A stretch of 64,000 bases of DNA from JABGQS01 sp963674545 (GTDB lineage Bacteria > Bacillota > Clostridia > Christensenellales > SZUA-584), in assembly GCA_963674545.2 (NCBI GenBank), contig CAXXFB010000001.1, positions 806,001 to 870,000 of the forward strand, given 5' to 3'. Positions 42,186 to 52,208 of the stretch are shown here, piece after piece. Numbering within the stretch: the stretch's first letter is position 1; each line of letters opens with the position of its first letter. Below the pieces are notes generated by a model, which saw only the letters and a program-made list of their open reading frames with translations, was not told the origin of the DNA and searched no databases. A program made the position numbers and the translations under genes.

Positions 42186-44000
42186 TTACACTTGTTTTTG
42201 CGCCTTTGCTCTATCGTTCTTGTCGAGCAGCGTTTTGCGAAGTCGTATGCTCTTTGGCGTCACTTCCACAAGCTCATCATCTGCTATGAACTCCAGGCTC
42301 TGCTCCAGGCTAAGCACCGTTGCAGGAGTCAGCCGAAGCGCTTCGTCAGAGCCGGAAGCCCTTGTGTTGGTAAGCTGCTTTTTGCGGCAAACGTTTATCA
42401 CGATATCTTCGCCCCTTGCGTTCTCGCCGACTATCATGCCGTTATAGACGCTGACGCCCGCCCCTACGAACAGCCGTCCTCTTTCCTGCGCGCTATAGAG
42501 GCCGTATGCTGTCGTCTCGCCTCTCTCGTGCGCTATTATGGAGCCTCTCTGCCTCTCTGGGATATCGCCTGCATAGTCTCTGTATCCGCAGAATACGTGG
42601 TTGAGAACACCGTTGCCTTTTGTGTCCGTCATGAACTCGTTTCGGTAACCAATAAGCCCTCTTGCCGGGATCTTGAACTCCAGCCTTGTCGCCGCTCCTT
42701 CTGATGACATGTCTACAAGCTCACCACGCCTTGACGCAAGTTTTTCTACAACAACACCTGTATATTCGCCCGGCACGTCTATCATAAGAAGTTCAAACGG
42801 TTCTGTTCGAACACCCTTATCCTCTTTGTATATGACAGCAGGACGGGACACTGAAAACTCGTATCCTTCCCTTCTCATAGTCTCTATAAGTATTGAAAGG
42901 TGAAGTTCTCCCCTGCCGGAGACTTTGAAAGAGTCTGTCGAGTCCGTCTCTTCCACACGCAGGCTGACGTTTGTTTCAAGCTCCCTCATCAGCCGCTCTC
43001 TTAAATTCCTTGAGGTTACGAACTTGCCTTCTGTACCTGCAAACGGGCTGTTGTTGACTATAAAGTTCATTGATACAGTCGGTTCGTCTATCTTAACGAA
43101 CGGCAGAGCTTCCACATTCTCCGGGTCGCACACAGTTTCGCCTATGTTAATGCCCGGTATGCCGGCTATTGCGATTATGTCACCAAACTGCGCCTGCTGA
43201 GTCTCTGTCCGGTCAAGGCCGCTGAAAGTAAACAGTTTGGATATTTTGACGTTTTGTCTTGATCCGTCGTCTTTGCACAGCACCGCCTGCATGTTGCGCA
43301 CAGCGCTGCCGCGCTCAACTCTGCCGATACCTATCCTGCCAATGTAATCGTCGTAGTCTATATTGGATATCAATACCTGCAATGGCCCGTCGATATCGCC
43401 CTGCGGCGCCGGGGCGTGCTCCATTATCGCATCAAAAAGAGGTGTTATGTCTTCAGTCTGGCTGTGTGCATCAAGAGACGCAGTACCGTTCTTTGCCGAA
43501 GTATAAACTACCGGGAAATCCAGCTGGTCTTCGTCTGCGCCAAGCTCTATGAACAAATCTATTATACCGTCTACAACGGCTTCCGGTCTTGCTCCCGGTC
43601 TGTCTATCTTGTTGACTACCGCCATGACATGCTTTTTCAGGGCAAGCGCTTTTTTAAGCACGAATCTCGTCTGCGGCATACATCCTTCAAACGCATCAAC
43701 AAGCAGCAGCACGCTGTCTACCATCGTCAGCACACGCTCTACCTCGCCGCCGAAGTCGGCATGGCCCGGTGTGTCAACTATATTTATCTTGACTCCCTTA
43801 TATTCAACCGCAGTATTCTTAGATAGTATCGTTATTCCACGCTCCTGTTCTAAGTCTCCCGAGTCCATGACCCGCTCTCTTACAGCTTCGTTCGTGCGGA
43901 AAATTCCAGACTGCCGCAGCATCTGGTCTACCAGCGTTGTCTTGCCATGGTCTACATGCGCCACTATGGCAATGTTTCTTATCTTTTCCTGTGTTCCCAT
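42186..44000 (-). CDS. typA: translational GTPase TypA/BipA
   Basis: A ribosome-associated GTPase that supports 50S assembly and growth under stress. The 604 residues show a G domain with AHVDHGKT at 14-21, RGITI, DTPGHADFGGEV and NKIDRPGARP, domain 2, the EF-G-like domains 3 and 5 (RGELHLSILIETMRREGYEF; GEYTGVVVEKLASRRGE) and the BipA-specific C-terminal region (PKSIRLRKTLLD). It is monocistronic. A candidate promoter is TTGACA at 44063-44068 with TAATTA at 44039-44044 (18-base spacing). Confidence 0.96.
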   Translation of the reverse strand: MGTQEKIRNIAIVAHVDHGKTTLVDQMLRQSGIFRTNEAVRERVMDSGDLEQERGITILSKNTAVEYKGVKINIVDTPGHADFGGEVERVLTMVDSVLLLVDAFEGCMPQTRFVLKKALALKKHVMAVVNKIDRPGARPEAVVDGIIDLFIELGADEDQLDFPVVYTSAKNGTASLDAHSQTEDITPLFDAIMEHAPAPQGDIDGPLQVLISNIDYDDYIGRIGIGRVERGSAVRNMQAVLCKDDGSRQNVKISKLFTFSGLDRTETQQAQFGDIIAIAGIPGINIGETVCDPENVEALPFVKIDEPTVSMNFIVNNSPFAGTEGKFVTSRNLRERLMRELETNVSLRVEETDSTDSFKVSGRGELHLSILIETMRREGYEFSVSRPAVIYKEDKGVRTEPFELLMIDVPGEYTGVVVEKLASRRGELVDMSSEGAATRLEFKIPARGLIGYRNEFMTDTKGNGVLNHVFCGYRDYAGDIPERQRGSIIAHERGETTAYGLYSAQERGRLFVGAGVSVYNGMIVGENARGEDIVINVCRKKQLTNTRASGSDEALRLTPATVLSLEQSLEFIADDELVEVTPKSIRLRKTLLDKNDRAKAQKQV

Positions 44001-44038
44001 CTGTTCCTCTATTCTAAAATTTTAAAATTATATCTTTT

Positions 44039-44068
44039 TAATTACCTTGTTCAGGGCTCTGGTGTCAA
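44039..44068 (-). promoter_or_regulatory. candidate promoter for typA
   Basis: TTGACA (44063-44068), 18-base spacer and TAATTA (44039-44044) on minus, about 40 bases before the typA ATG. The -35 is perfect but the -10 is weak. Confidence 0.45.
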
Positions 44069-44085
44069 TTATGTATTGATACCTT

Positions 44086-44274
44086 TTACTTACTGCCTAT
44101 TTTGTCAATAACAAGTATAAACGCACCGCATACCGCGCCCGCGAACGATGCGGCAACTCCCAGCAGTATATACTGGTTCTGTGTTACAATATACCCCCAC
44201 AGCGCAAACAACCCCAGCAGAACCATTCCGTGTATGAACAGCTTATGGCTTAATACTTTTCTTAATTTCTTCAT
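44086..44274 (-). CDS. small two-helix membrane protein
   Basis: A 62-residue protein with two hydrophobic helices (about 14-31 and 34-56), a basic N-terminus and a short GSK tail. AAGGAG precedes the ATG by 6 bases. I do not recognise a family. The gene lies between typA and sbcC on the same strand but with gaps of about 85 and 107 bases, so transcription may be separate. Confidence 0.55.
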   Translation of the reverse strand: MKKLRKVLSHKLFIHGMVLLGLFALWGYIVTQNQYILLGVAASFAGAVCGAFILVIDKIGSK

Positions 44275-44381
44275 GTATTCTCCTTATGCTGACTGCTGAT
44301 TATATCTTTATTAGCAATTTATTTCAAGCTCAATATTTTTTATATCGAGTAAGTCCTTCATTATAGACATCTATTTTTATT

Positions 44382-47303
44382 CTATATAACCAGAACTCCC
44401 GGTCCGGACATTGCGCTCCTGCCTCCGGACAACGGAGTTACTTCTATCTGTGTGTCTATGCGCTCTTTGAGCTCTTTTACATGCGATATAACGCCTATGA
44501 GCTTGTTCTGGCGGTTGCCAAGTGTGGAGAGCGTCTGCAGCGCAAGCTCCAGGTAGTTCTCGTCAAGAGAAGCAAAGCCTTCGTCTATGAACAGCGAGTC
44601 TATCTGCGTCCTGCCCGAAGACATCTCTGAAAGCCCGAGCGCAAGCGCAAGTGAAACAACAAAGCTCTCTCCGCCCGAGAGGTTGCTTACTGGCCGCTGT
44701 TCGCCCGCCTGATAGTTGTCTATCACGTTTATCTCCAGCGGACTTGTAGTGTTCTCATTATCACGCACCAGTATATATCTGTCGCTCATCTTTTTCAAAC
44801 TCTCGTTGGCAAAGCGCAACAGTACATCGAACGTTATACCCTGCGCTATCCTGGAAAACTTGATGCCGTCGGCAGAACCTATCAGTCCGTTAAGATCGCT
44901 CCATTTCTTGAACTCGTCACCCGCTTTTTTCTCCTCTGCCAGCAGTTCTTTTACCTGTTTTTTGTTCTGCTCGTTGATGCTAAGCGTCTGCCTTGCCTCA
45001 CCCTTCCTTACGCCGAGAGCTCTGGACAATACGCTGAGGCTGGCTGATAGCTGCTGCATCGTCCGGGCAGGCTGCTGCTCTGCACTTTTGGCAAGACTGC
45101 CAAGCTGCTTTCTTATCTCTTCGCCTGTATCCGTCTGGCCTGCTGTATCTAGCTTATCCGTCTGACCTGCCATACTTTGCACTTCGCTGTAAGCCGTATC
45201 AAACACTTCCCCATATTCGTCTATCCTGTTTTTCGTGCTTGTGATGTCTGCGGAGTTGCCTGCCTCGTCCGCTTTAGCAGCTTCCGTCTGCCGTCTTATC
45301 TGAATCGTTTTTGTTTCGGCGGCTTCGAGCGCATCCTCCTGTGTCCTTTCCTCGTCATCAGCGTTTTTGTCCCCGAAAAGTTCCTGCCTTTCCGATACGA
45401 TATCTTTCGTATGCTTTGCAACAGTCTCTAGCTCTTTTATAAAAACGGCTTTACGCCTCTCGTATTCGCCTATAGTCTGCTTTGCATGCTTTATCTGCTG
45501 AACATCTTCGCTGACTTCACCAAGTTGTCTAGTAAGCCTCAGAACTTCTGCTCCAACCGATGATATCTCTTCGCTCATTTTTCTTGCTTCAACAAGAACT
45601 CTTTTGATATCTGAAGCTTCTTGCTCCAGCGCTTCATTGGAACTGCCTTCGAATTCCTCTAGCAGTTTTTCCTTGCCGGCTATAGCCGCTTCGTTGTCTG
45701 ACAACGCCTTTGCCTGTACGCTTACTTTATATGTTACATCCGTTATGCTGCTCTCGTTTTTCTTCTTCTGTTCGTCGAGCTTCCGGCGTTCTTCCTCAGC
45801 TTCTTTTACGAACGTGGTCTCTATATCTTCGTGTGCACTCGGATGCTCCAGAGCACCACAGAGCGGACACGGTTCGCCGTCTTTAAGCTGTTTTCTCTGC
45901 TCGCCGTACTTTTCCTGCAGTTTGGCATAGAGAAACTTCTCCTGATTCTCCTTTATACTTTCATCTATCTTTTTGCTTTCCGCTTCAAGTTTTTCAAGCG
46001 AAACTTTAAGCGTTTCCTGCTCTGCGGCAGCCTGTTTGATCTGGTCTCTGGCTTTTAGAAGCGGCAGCGCTTCTTCAAGCTTATCCTGCCTGTCCGTCCA
46101 TGTCTTTTCGCTTCTGCCCCGGAGCAGTTTGCTGCGCTGTTCTTTCAGCTTAGTTTCTTTTTGCTCTGCCTGCTGCAGCTCTGCGCTAAGATGCTCTGTG
46201 ATTATCTGCGCTTCGTTGTCCGCTTCATAAAGCAGGCGGAGCTGATTGTCATCTGCATCCGGCAGATGCTTTTTTAATATCCCCAGTATATTTTTCTTCT
46301 GATTCAATATATCTTCATCATCTGAAGCGATATCACGTTTCAGCCTGTTTTCTTCTTTTTGTGCGTTTTTCTTTTTAAGGTCTAGCTCTCTTACAGCAGT
46401 CAGAGTCTTAGCAAGCTGTGCGCTCTGCTGTTTTTGCTTTTTCTCTTCATTCAAAGCTGCGTCCAACGCTTTTTTCTTTTCTTCTAAAGTCTTGCCTATT
46501 TGACGTTGCATTTCCAACAGCCCTTCAAGAGCTTTTTCGCTTTCCGCTCTGCTTTTGAACGCAGAGATACCCTCGTCAGTTTTCGTTTTTAAAGTATCCA
46601 GCCATGCTATAGAAGTATCTATTGTCTCAAGTTCCTGCTCAATTGCTTTAACCTTCTCAGGCTCGAGTACGCTGACCGTCTCTTTTTTTATGCGTATCTC
46701 TTCAAGCCGCGTCTTATACTCCTTCTGTTTGTTATATACCGCAACGGAGATACGCCTGTATATATCTGTTCCGGAGACCTGCTCGAGTATCTCTGCACGC
46801 TGCCCGGAATTTGCGCTGAGGAACTCTGCAAATTTGAACTGCGCCAACATTACCGAGCGTGTGAACTGATCATAGTCCAGCCCTATTATTTCTTTTATCC
46901 TGCCAAGCGCCTCTGTTTTATTGTCTGACAGCGCTTTTCTTGAACCGTCTGCCATGATCTCGAAAAGCTCGTTCTTTGGCGGCATGAAAGGCTTGGCACT
47001 TCGCAGTGTCCTGCGGTGCTCAAACACGCCTGCATATCTTTTACCGCCTGAAACGAAAACCGCTTCCGCCCGACATTTGTCTGAGTTGCGGTTCATTGCC
47101 TCGTCGTGTTCGGCGCTCACTGTTATTCTTGGCGTCCTGCCATAGAGTGCAAGACACATAGCATCTAGTATAGTGCTCTTGCCCGCTCCCGAAGGCCCGA
47201 CTATAGCAAACAGCCCCAGCGAATAAGCGTTGTCGGTAAAGTCTATTTCGAACCTGCCGTAGAGTGAGTTTATGTTTTCGATAGCCACTTTTTCTATTCG
47301 CAT
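44382..47303 (-). CDS. sbcC: DNA double-strand-end nuclease ATPase subunit SbcC
   Basis: SbcC (Rad50-like) with SbcD forms a nuclease that opens hairpins and protein-blocked ends. The 973-residue protein has Walker A GPSGAGKS at 36-43, a long coiled coil rich in Glu/Lys/Gln (about 180-790), a zinc hook CPLC near residue 480, and then the ABC signature NLSGGESF and Walker B SLFIDEGF with the D-loop. Its ATG overlaps sbcD by 10 bases. Length is within the family's usual range. Confidence 0.95.
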   Translation of the reverse strand: MRIEKVAIENINSLYGRFEIDFTDNAYSLGLFAIVGPSGAGKSTILDAMCLALYGRTPRITVSAEHDEAMNRNSDKCRAEAVFVSGGKRYAGVFEHRRTLRSAKPFMPPKNELFEIMADGSRKALSDNKTEALGRIKEIIGLDYDQFTRSVMLAQFKFAEFLSANSGQRAEILEQVSGTDIYRRISVAVYNKQKEYKTRLEEIRIKKETVSVLEPEKVKAIEQELETIDTSIAWLDTLKTKTDEGISAFKSRAESEKALEGLLEMQRQIGKTLEEKKKALDAALNEEKKQKQQSAQLAKTLTAVRELDLKKKNAQKEENRLKRDIASDDEDILNQKKNILGILKKHLPDADDNQLRLLYEADNEAQIITEHLSAELQQAEQKETKLKEQRSKLLRGRSEKTWTDRQDKLEEALPLLKARDQIKQAAAEQETLKVSLEKLEAESKKIDESIKENQEKFLYAKLQEKYGEQRKQLKDGEPCPLCGALEHPSAHEDIETTFVKEAEEERRKLDEQKKKNESSITDVTYKVSVQAKALSDNEAAIAGKEKLLEEFEGSSNEALEQEASDIKRVLVEARKMSEEISSVGAEVLRLTRQLGEVSEDVQQIKHAKQTIGEYERRKAVFIKELETVAKHTKDIVSERQELFGDKNADDEERTQEDALEAAETKTIQIRRQTEAAKADEAGNSADITSTKNRIDEYGEVFDTAYSEVQSMAGQTDKLDTAGQTDTGEEIRKQLGSLAKSAEQQPARTMQQLSASLSVLSRALGVRKGEARQTLSINEQNKKQVKELLAEEKKAGDEFKKWSDLNGLIGSADGIKFSRIAQGITFDVLLRFANESLKKMSDRYILVRDNENTTSPLEINVIDNYQAGEQRPVSNLSGGESFVVSLALALGLSEMSSGRTQIDSLFIDEGFASLDENYLELALQTLSTLGNRQNKLIGVISHVKELKERIDTQIEVTPLSGGRSAMSGPGVLVI

Positions 47304-48487
47304 AAGTCACTCTCCTCTACATCCCGCACTATCTCGTCAAAGCAGCGTATCATTTCATCTCGGCGCTGTCCGTGCACTTCGTTGTCGTCAAGACATCTTA
47401 AAAACACATCCTGCACCCTCATTGACTCGAGCGTTTGCGTCTCTGCCTGTGCGCTTAGTATACTGCTGACCGCCGCTCTGCTGCGTATACTCAACACTTC
47501 GACTCCCGTCCCCTTTACAGCTTCATTCACGTCGAATGCCAGTGAAGAGCGGTGCTCTTTGCCTGTATATGTGACTTCGACCCAAGAGCCGGCTTCGATT
47601 TGCCCTAACTGACCTATTATTTCATAATATTCGCCCGAAACAGCGTAAAGCTGCTGAAAGACCGGCACTTCGATTCTTTCCATGTCTTTAGCCTGTACGT
47701 CGTATTCCAGCACATACTTAGGATTGCCTATCTCTGAAAAGCTCATGCACAGAGGTGAACCGCAGTATCTTACATTTTGTCTGCCCGCCACAGCCTGCTC
47801 GCTGTGTATGTGCCCAAGCGCTGTATAGTCAAGCTCGCTTGGGAAGGTATCTGCACCCACATGCCCAAGGCTGCCGACATATAGCTCACGTACACCGTCT
47901 CCTTCGTGCGTTACGCTTCCTGCCGCGAACAGATGCCCCATTGCAACTATCGGAACGCCCGCTTGTCTTTTGAGCGCTGCGTCTGTTACATCCTTGTAGA
48001 ACTGCCTGGTAGCAGCGGCCACGGCATCGTCGGAGGAGCTTGTATCGTCTGCAGACAGCCGAACTATTTCGTTCTTGCGAAGATAAGAAACAGCACAGCA
48101 AATCGCCGCTGTATTGCCGCTTTCATCCTTCAGTTCTATTACGTGTTCATCCGGCTCTCCAGGTAGCCCGATCACGTGTATATCAAGGCTGCGCAGTATA
48201 CCCGAAGGGGCCTGCAGCCTCGTCGGGGAATCGTGGTTGCCGGATACTATAACGACCGAATGACATTGTGTTTTCAGTATGGAAGTTAGAAAATTATAAT
48301 AAAGCTGCTCTGAAGCTCCGCCGGGTGCGCCGTTGTCGAACACATCGCCGGCAACGAGCAGAGCATCTATATTCCTTTCCCTGATGGTTTCTATCAGCCA
48401 TGACAGGAACTTCTCGTGTTCTGCTGTCCTTTTTCTGCCGTAAAGAGCGTGGCCTATGTGCCAGTCTGATGTGTGAAGTATCTTCAT
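47294..48487 (-). CDS. sbcD: nuclease subunit SbcD
   Basis: SbcD (Mre11-like) is the metallophosphoesterase partner of SbcC. The 397 residues contain the five metal motifs: TSDWHIGH (D and H), AGDVFDNGAP, SGNHDSP, MGHLFAAG and GHIHS. ATG 48487 is chosen because GGAGG lies 4-5 bases upstream; a longer in-frame start is less well supported. A TTGTAT/TAAAAT promoter is upstream. sbcD-sbcC order and overlap are typical. Confidence 0.94.
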   Translation of the reverse strand: MKILHTSDWHIGHALYGRKRTAEHEKFLSWLIETIRERNIDALLVAGDVFDNGAPGGASEQLYYNFLTSILKTQCHSVVIVSGNHDSPTRLQAPSGILRSLDIHVIGLPGEPDEHVIELKDESGNTAAICCAVSYLRKNEIVRLSADDTSSSDDAVAAATRQFYKDVTDAALKRQAGVPIVAMGHLFAAGSVTHEGDGVRELYVGSLGHVGADTFPSELDYTALGHIHSEQAVAGRQNVRYCGSPLCMSFSEIGNPKYVLEYDVQAKDMERIEVPVFQQLYAVSGEYYEIIGQLGQIEAGSWVEVTYTGKEHRSSLAFDVNEAVKGTGVEVLSIRSRAAVSSILSAQAETQTLESMRVQDVFLRCLDDNEVHGQRRDEMIRCFDEIVRDVEESDLCE

Positions 48488-48525
48488 GCAGCCTCCATAA
48501 AAATTCAATCGTGATCGTCTTATTT

Positions 48526-48554
48526 ATTTTACCATGACACCCAGCCTAATACAA
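48526..48554 (-). promoter_or_regulatory. promoter of sbcD-sbcC
   Basis: Minus strand TTGTAT (48549-48554), 17-base spacer and TAAAAT (48526-48531), about 38 bases before the ATG. Confidence 0.65.
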
Positions 48555-48581
48555 TTATCGCTGAGTTAAAAGGATGTATAG

Positions 48582-48617
48582 AAAAACGCAGAAGGCTTTT
48601 GACTAACCTCCTGCGTT
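48582..48617 (-). terminator. terminator of the nad operon
   Basis: Minus-strand AACGCAGGAGG and CCTTCTGCGTT form a long stem (one G-U) around a 14-base loop, followed by TTTCT. It begins about 30 bases past the nadC stop. Confidence 0.85.
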
Positions 48618-48647
48618 ACTTTTCTGATTTGTTAAATAATATTCTTA

Positions 48648-49478
48648 CTACTCGAATTTAAGGCTTATGTCCAGCGGATAAAGCGAGTTGGTAAGCGCTC
48701 CTATCGATATGAAATCCACGCCTGTCTGCGCAACTTTTGCGAGGTCCTTTTGATCCATGTTGCCGGAAGCTTCGGTCAGCGCCCTGCCGTTTATATACTT
48801 TACAGCCTGTGCCATCTGCTCGTTGCTCATATTATCCAGCATTATTATGTCAGCGCCGGCTTCCAGCGCCTGTTTTACCTGTTCAAGCGTCTCAACTTCT
48901 ATCTCAATTTTAAGAGTATGCGGCACTCCCTGCCTTGCCGATTCCACAGCGTTTTTTATACCACCCGCTGCTTTTATGTGGTTATCCTTTATAAGCACTC
49001 CGTCCGAAAGCGAGAAGCGGTGGTTGAACCCGCCGCCTGTTTTAACGGCATGCTTTTCGAGCATGCGCAGGCCGGGAGTAGTTTTCCTTGTGTCAAGTAT
49101 TTTCACATCGTAGCCTTCTACTTTTTTAACTGTATTTCTGGTGTTGGTTGCAATACCGGACATCCTTTGCATAAGATTGAGCGCAAGCCTCTCTGCCATC
49201 AGCACGTTGGCGGCGTTGCCCTCGATAGTCGCAATGAGATCGCCCGTTTTTACTTCCTGTCCGTCTTCAAAAAAGCTGTCTATCTTAATATCTTTGTCTA
49301 CATATGCAAATACCGCTTTTGCTGTATCTATACCGCACAGAACGCCTTCTGCCTTTGCGATGAACCTTCCCTTTATATTTTTATCTGCCGGAACAGTGTT
49401 CATTGTTGTAACATCGCCCAGCCCCAAATCTTCGGCAAGTGCAGATTCTATAAGCCTTGCCAGAGAAAAATCTATCAT
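48648..49478 (-). CDS. nadC: nicotinate-nucleotide pyrophosphorylase (quinolinate phosphoribosyltransferase)
   Basis: Third step of de novo NAD synthesis: quinolinate plus PRPP gives nicotinate mononucleotide. The 276 residues carry LDTRKTTPGLRMLEKHAV with the substrate-binding Arg and Lys, GGGFNHRFSLSDGVLIKDNH, and the late IEIEVETLEQ and DIIMLDNMS metal/PRPP segments. It overlaps the nadB stop by one base and ends the operon. Confidence 0.96.
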   Translation of the reverse strand: MIDFSLARLIESALAEDLGLGDVTTMNTVPADKNIKGRFIAKAEGVLCGIDTAKAVFAYVDKDIKIDSFFEDGQEVKTGDLIATIEGNAANVLMAERLALNLMQRMSGIATNTRNTVKKVEGYDVKILDTRKTTPGLRMLEKHAVKTGGGFNHRFSLSDGVLIKDNHIKAAGGIKNAVESARQGVPHTLKIEIEVETLEQVKQALEAGADIIMLDNMSNEQMAQAVKYINGRALTEASGNMDQKDLAKVAQTGVDFISIGALTNSLYPLDISLKFE

Positions 49479-51022
49479 CAGTAAGCTCTCCCTTCATCTA
49501 TACGGTAATGCGCGCCCACAGATTTCTTGCGTGATATTGCACCCTTGATAACTTCTTTTGCAACTGTCAGCATGTTGTATAGCTCCATCTGTTTGATGTC
49601 CTCAAGCTTTGCGTCCCTCAGCAGACAAAGCATTTCGGTGACAAGCTCCAATCCGTATTTCATGCTGGGACCAATACGGAGTATCCCGCAGTATTTAACC
49701 ATTATGCCTTTCAGTTCTATCATCATCTCCTGCGTATCAAACTGTTTGTCTACAGTGTCTATTATCTTTGGTATGCTTATATCAAAATCTTCTCCGGTAA
49801 ACTCTTCGTTGACGACCTGAGCACAGTGCTTGCCGAACACAAGGCATTCCAGAGTCGAGTTGCTTGCCAGCCTGTTTGCTCCGTGTACGCCTGTCATTGC
49901 CGACTCTCCGCAGGCAAGAAGACCTTTTACGTTCGTTCTTCCCTGAAGGTCTGTTATTATTCCGCCCATCATATAATGCTGGACCGGGCCGACAGGTATA
50001 AAATCTTTCGACATATCTATGCCGCTTTCCATGCATTTTTTATAAATAGTGGGAAACCTCTTTTCGAGGAACTCTTTTGTTTTTGCGGTTATATCAAGCT
50101 TGACATAAGGAGAAGCCTGGTTCTGTATCTCCCTGTAGTTCTCTCTTGCTACAATATCCCTTGGCGCAAGCTCTGCAAGCGGATGCCTGTCTTTCATAAA
50201 GCGCTCTCCTGCATCGTTTAGCAATATGCCGCCCTCGCCTCTGACTGCTTCGGATATCAAAAAGCACTGTCTGTTTCTGTTCTCCGGCGTATACATACCC
50301 GTAGGATGGAACTGTATGAACTCCATATTAGCAAGCGCTGCGCCCGCTCTGTGGCCAAGTGCGATCCCGTCTCCCGTTGCTACGCACGGGTTGGTCGTGT
50401 ATCTGAATATCTGCCCTATCCCGCCGGTCGCAATTATAACGTGCCTTGTTTTGTATACGAACCATTCTCCCTTTTCATAGACGCTAAGACCGCAAACCTG
50501 CCCGTCCTGAGTAAGCACATCTGCTACAAAGGAGTTTTCGTGCACCTTTATGTTATCTTTTCCAAGCACCGTTTTCTTTAGTGTCCTTACCATCTCGAGA
50601 CCGGTAGCATCGCCGCCTGCATGAAGTATTCGGTTCATGCCATGCCCGCCTTCTCTTGTTGTCAGCAGGTTGCCTTTACGGTCGTGGTCGAAGTTTGCAC
50701 CCAGCCGGAGCATCTGTTCTATCTGTTCCGGACCTTCTTCAACTATCGTCCGGACGGCGTTTTCATCGCACTCGCCCGCTCCGGCGTTCATTGTATCCTG
50801 AAAATGATAAAGGAATGTATCGTCCTTTTCCGTAACAACGGCTATCCCGCCCTGAGCCAGAGAAGAACTTGAGTCTTCAATCTGCTCTTTTGTGAACAGA
50901 GCGCAGGAAAGGCGCTCGTCAAGGTGATACGCCGCATACATCCCGGCAAGACCGCTGCCTATTATTGCGACGTCGGTTTTTAATATCTTTGCGCCTTCAA
51001 TGTCGGCTATATATCTCTTCAT
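49478..51022 (-). CDS. nadB: L-aspartate oxidase
   Basis: FAD enzyme that oxidises L-aspartate to iminoaspartate, the first step of quinolinate synthesis; in anaerobes fumarate is the probable electron acceptor. The 514 residues have the FAD-binding GSGLAGMYAAY near 22-32, SSLAQGGIAV, MEFIQFHPTG, the active-site HPLAELAPRDIVAR, and HYMMGGI. It is 11 bases after nadA in the nadABC operon. Confidence 0.96.
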   Translation of the reverse strand: MKRYIADIEGAKILKTDVAIIGSGLAGMYAAYHLDERLSCALFTKEQIEDSSSSLAQGGIAVVTEKDDTFLYHFQDTMNAGAGECDENAVRTIVEEGPEQIEQMLRLGANFDHDRKGNLLTTREGGHGMNRILHAGGDATGLEMVRTLKKTVLGKDNIKVHENSFVADVLTQDGQVCGLSVYEKGEWFVYKTRHVIIATGGIGQIFRYTTNPCVATGDGIALGHRAGAALANMEFIQFHPTGMYTPENRNRQCFLISEAVRGEGGILLNDAGERFMKDRHPLAELAPRDIVARENYREIQNQASPYVKLDITAKTKEFLEKRFPTIYKKCMESGIDMSKDFIPVGPVQHYMMGGIITDLQGRTNVKGLLACGESAMTGVHGANRLASNSTLECLVFGKHCAQVVNEEFTGEDFDISIPKIIDTVDKQFDTQEMMIELKGIMVKYCGILRIGPSMKYGLELVTEMLCLLRDAKLEDIKQMELYNMLTVAKEVIKGAISRKKSVGAHYRIDEGRAY

Positions 51023-51033
51023 ACTTATCCCCT

Positions 51034-51939
51034 TCAGCTAAGCTCCAGCATACGCTCCAGGCTTCTGCCCGCTTTTTCAATTATGTCTTCGTCAAGATTT
51101 ATGACGTTCTTTTCTTCTTTGAGGGCGTAATAAACATCTTCCAGCTTAGTCTTTTTCATGTTGCGACACAAAAGCTTTGGCGACATGAGATAGAACTCTT
51201 TGTCCGGATTGTTTTTCTTAAGTACGTGCAGTATTCCCATCTCTGTACCTATTATAAAGCGCTTGCCTTCGGATTTTCCTGCATAGTCGATTATACCGGC
51301 AGTACTGCCAACGTAGTCTGCGCTGTTTACAACTTCTTCTGTGCATTCCGGGTGAACAAGCAATTGCGCATCCGGCATATGTTTTCTTGCTTCATTCACT
51401 TCTTCGATGCCTATCTGATGGTGCACTATACAGTAACCGCAGAATGGTATGATCTGCTTTTCGGGCAGCTGTTTTGCAACAAACCTTGCAAGATTTTGGT
51501 CGGGAACGAAGATTATTTTTTCCTCTTTAAGCTTTGAAACGACTCTGACTGCGTTGGAAGACGTTACGCAAACATCGCTTACAGCCTTTACTTGCGAAGT
51601 GGAATTCACATAGCTGACCACTGCAGCCCCCGGATGCTTTTCCCTGAGCTCTTTGATATCCTGCGGTGTGACCATATCTGCCATAGGGCAGCCAGCATCC
51701 GCCACCGGAAGAAGAACCTTCTTTTGCGGACTCAGTATCTTTGCGCTCTCCGCCATGAACTTAACTCCGCAGAAGACTATCATGTCCGCATCGTTTTCTT
51801 TTGCCTTTTTACTTAGGCCGAAAGAATCTCCAACCATGTCGGCAACATCTTGTATATCGCCTGTTTGATAATAATGAGCAAGTATTATAGCGTTCTTTTT
51901 TTCTTTGAGTTTCTTTATCTTTTTCTCTATATTTCGCAT
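51034..51939 (-). CDS. nadA: quinolinate synthase
   Basis: Condenses iminoaspartate with dihydroxyacetone phosphate to quinolinate on a 4Fe-4S cluster with three protein ligands. The 301-residue short form has Cys84 (DAGCPMADMV), Cys170 (FCGYC) and Cys258 (LLCRNM) at the expected spacing, plus LAHYYQ, VNSTSQVKA and HPEC. It leads the nadABC operon, which supplies NAD for the many dehydrogenases here. Confidence 0.96.
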   Translation of the reverse strand: MRNIEKKIKKLKEKKNAIILAHYYQTGDIQDVADMVGDSFGLSKKAKENDADMIVFCGVKFMAESAKILSPQKKVLLPVADAGCPMADMVTPQDIKELREKHPGAAVVSYVNSTSQVKAVSDVCVTSSNAVRVVSKLKEEKIIFVPDQNLARFVAKQLPEKQIIPFCGYCIVHHQIGIEEVNEARKHMPDAQLLVHPECTEEVVNSADYVGSTAGIIDYAGKSEGKRFIIGTEMGILHVLKKNNPDKEFYLMSPKLLCRNMKKTKLEDVYYALKEEKNVINLDEDIIEKAGRSLERMLELS

Positions 51940-51990
51940 GTTCCCATCCTTATTTTGATATGTTCAAACAACCAAAAGCAGGTTCTTTAC

Positions 51991-52019
51991 ATTTTACAAC
52001 CCCACAGCATAAAAAGCAA
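51991..52019 (-). promoter_or_regulatory. promoter of the nadABC operon
   Basis: Minus strand TTGCTT (52014-52019), 17-base spacer and TAAAAT (51991-51996), about 52 bases before the nadA ATG. No clear NiaR or NrtR-type operator was recognised. Confidence 0.65.
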
Positions 52020-52208
52020 CCGAATTGAGGGTATACTGTATATATAAAAAGGTTTGGTTCAGGTAAAGCAGGCATATAGAGGACATATGATATTTATAAT
52101 ATACCTCCCGCTGCTGTTCTAAATGGCTATAGCATTTTTCAGCGTGATATGTTAATATAACATCTGCGAATGTAAAGAAGTTGAAAATTTTTAGGAGAGA
52201 TATAAAGA

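Noticed and set aside
52021..52208. Lysine riboswitch upstream of dapL
   Set aside because: No L-box-like conserved helices seen in the 190 bases upstream; only AT-rich sequence with -10-like boxes.
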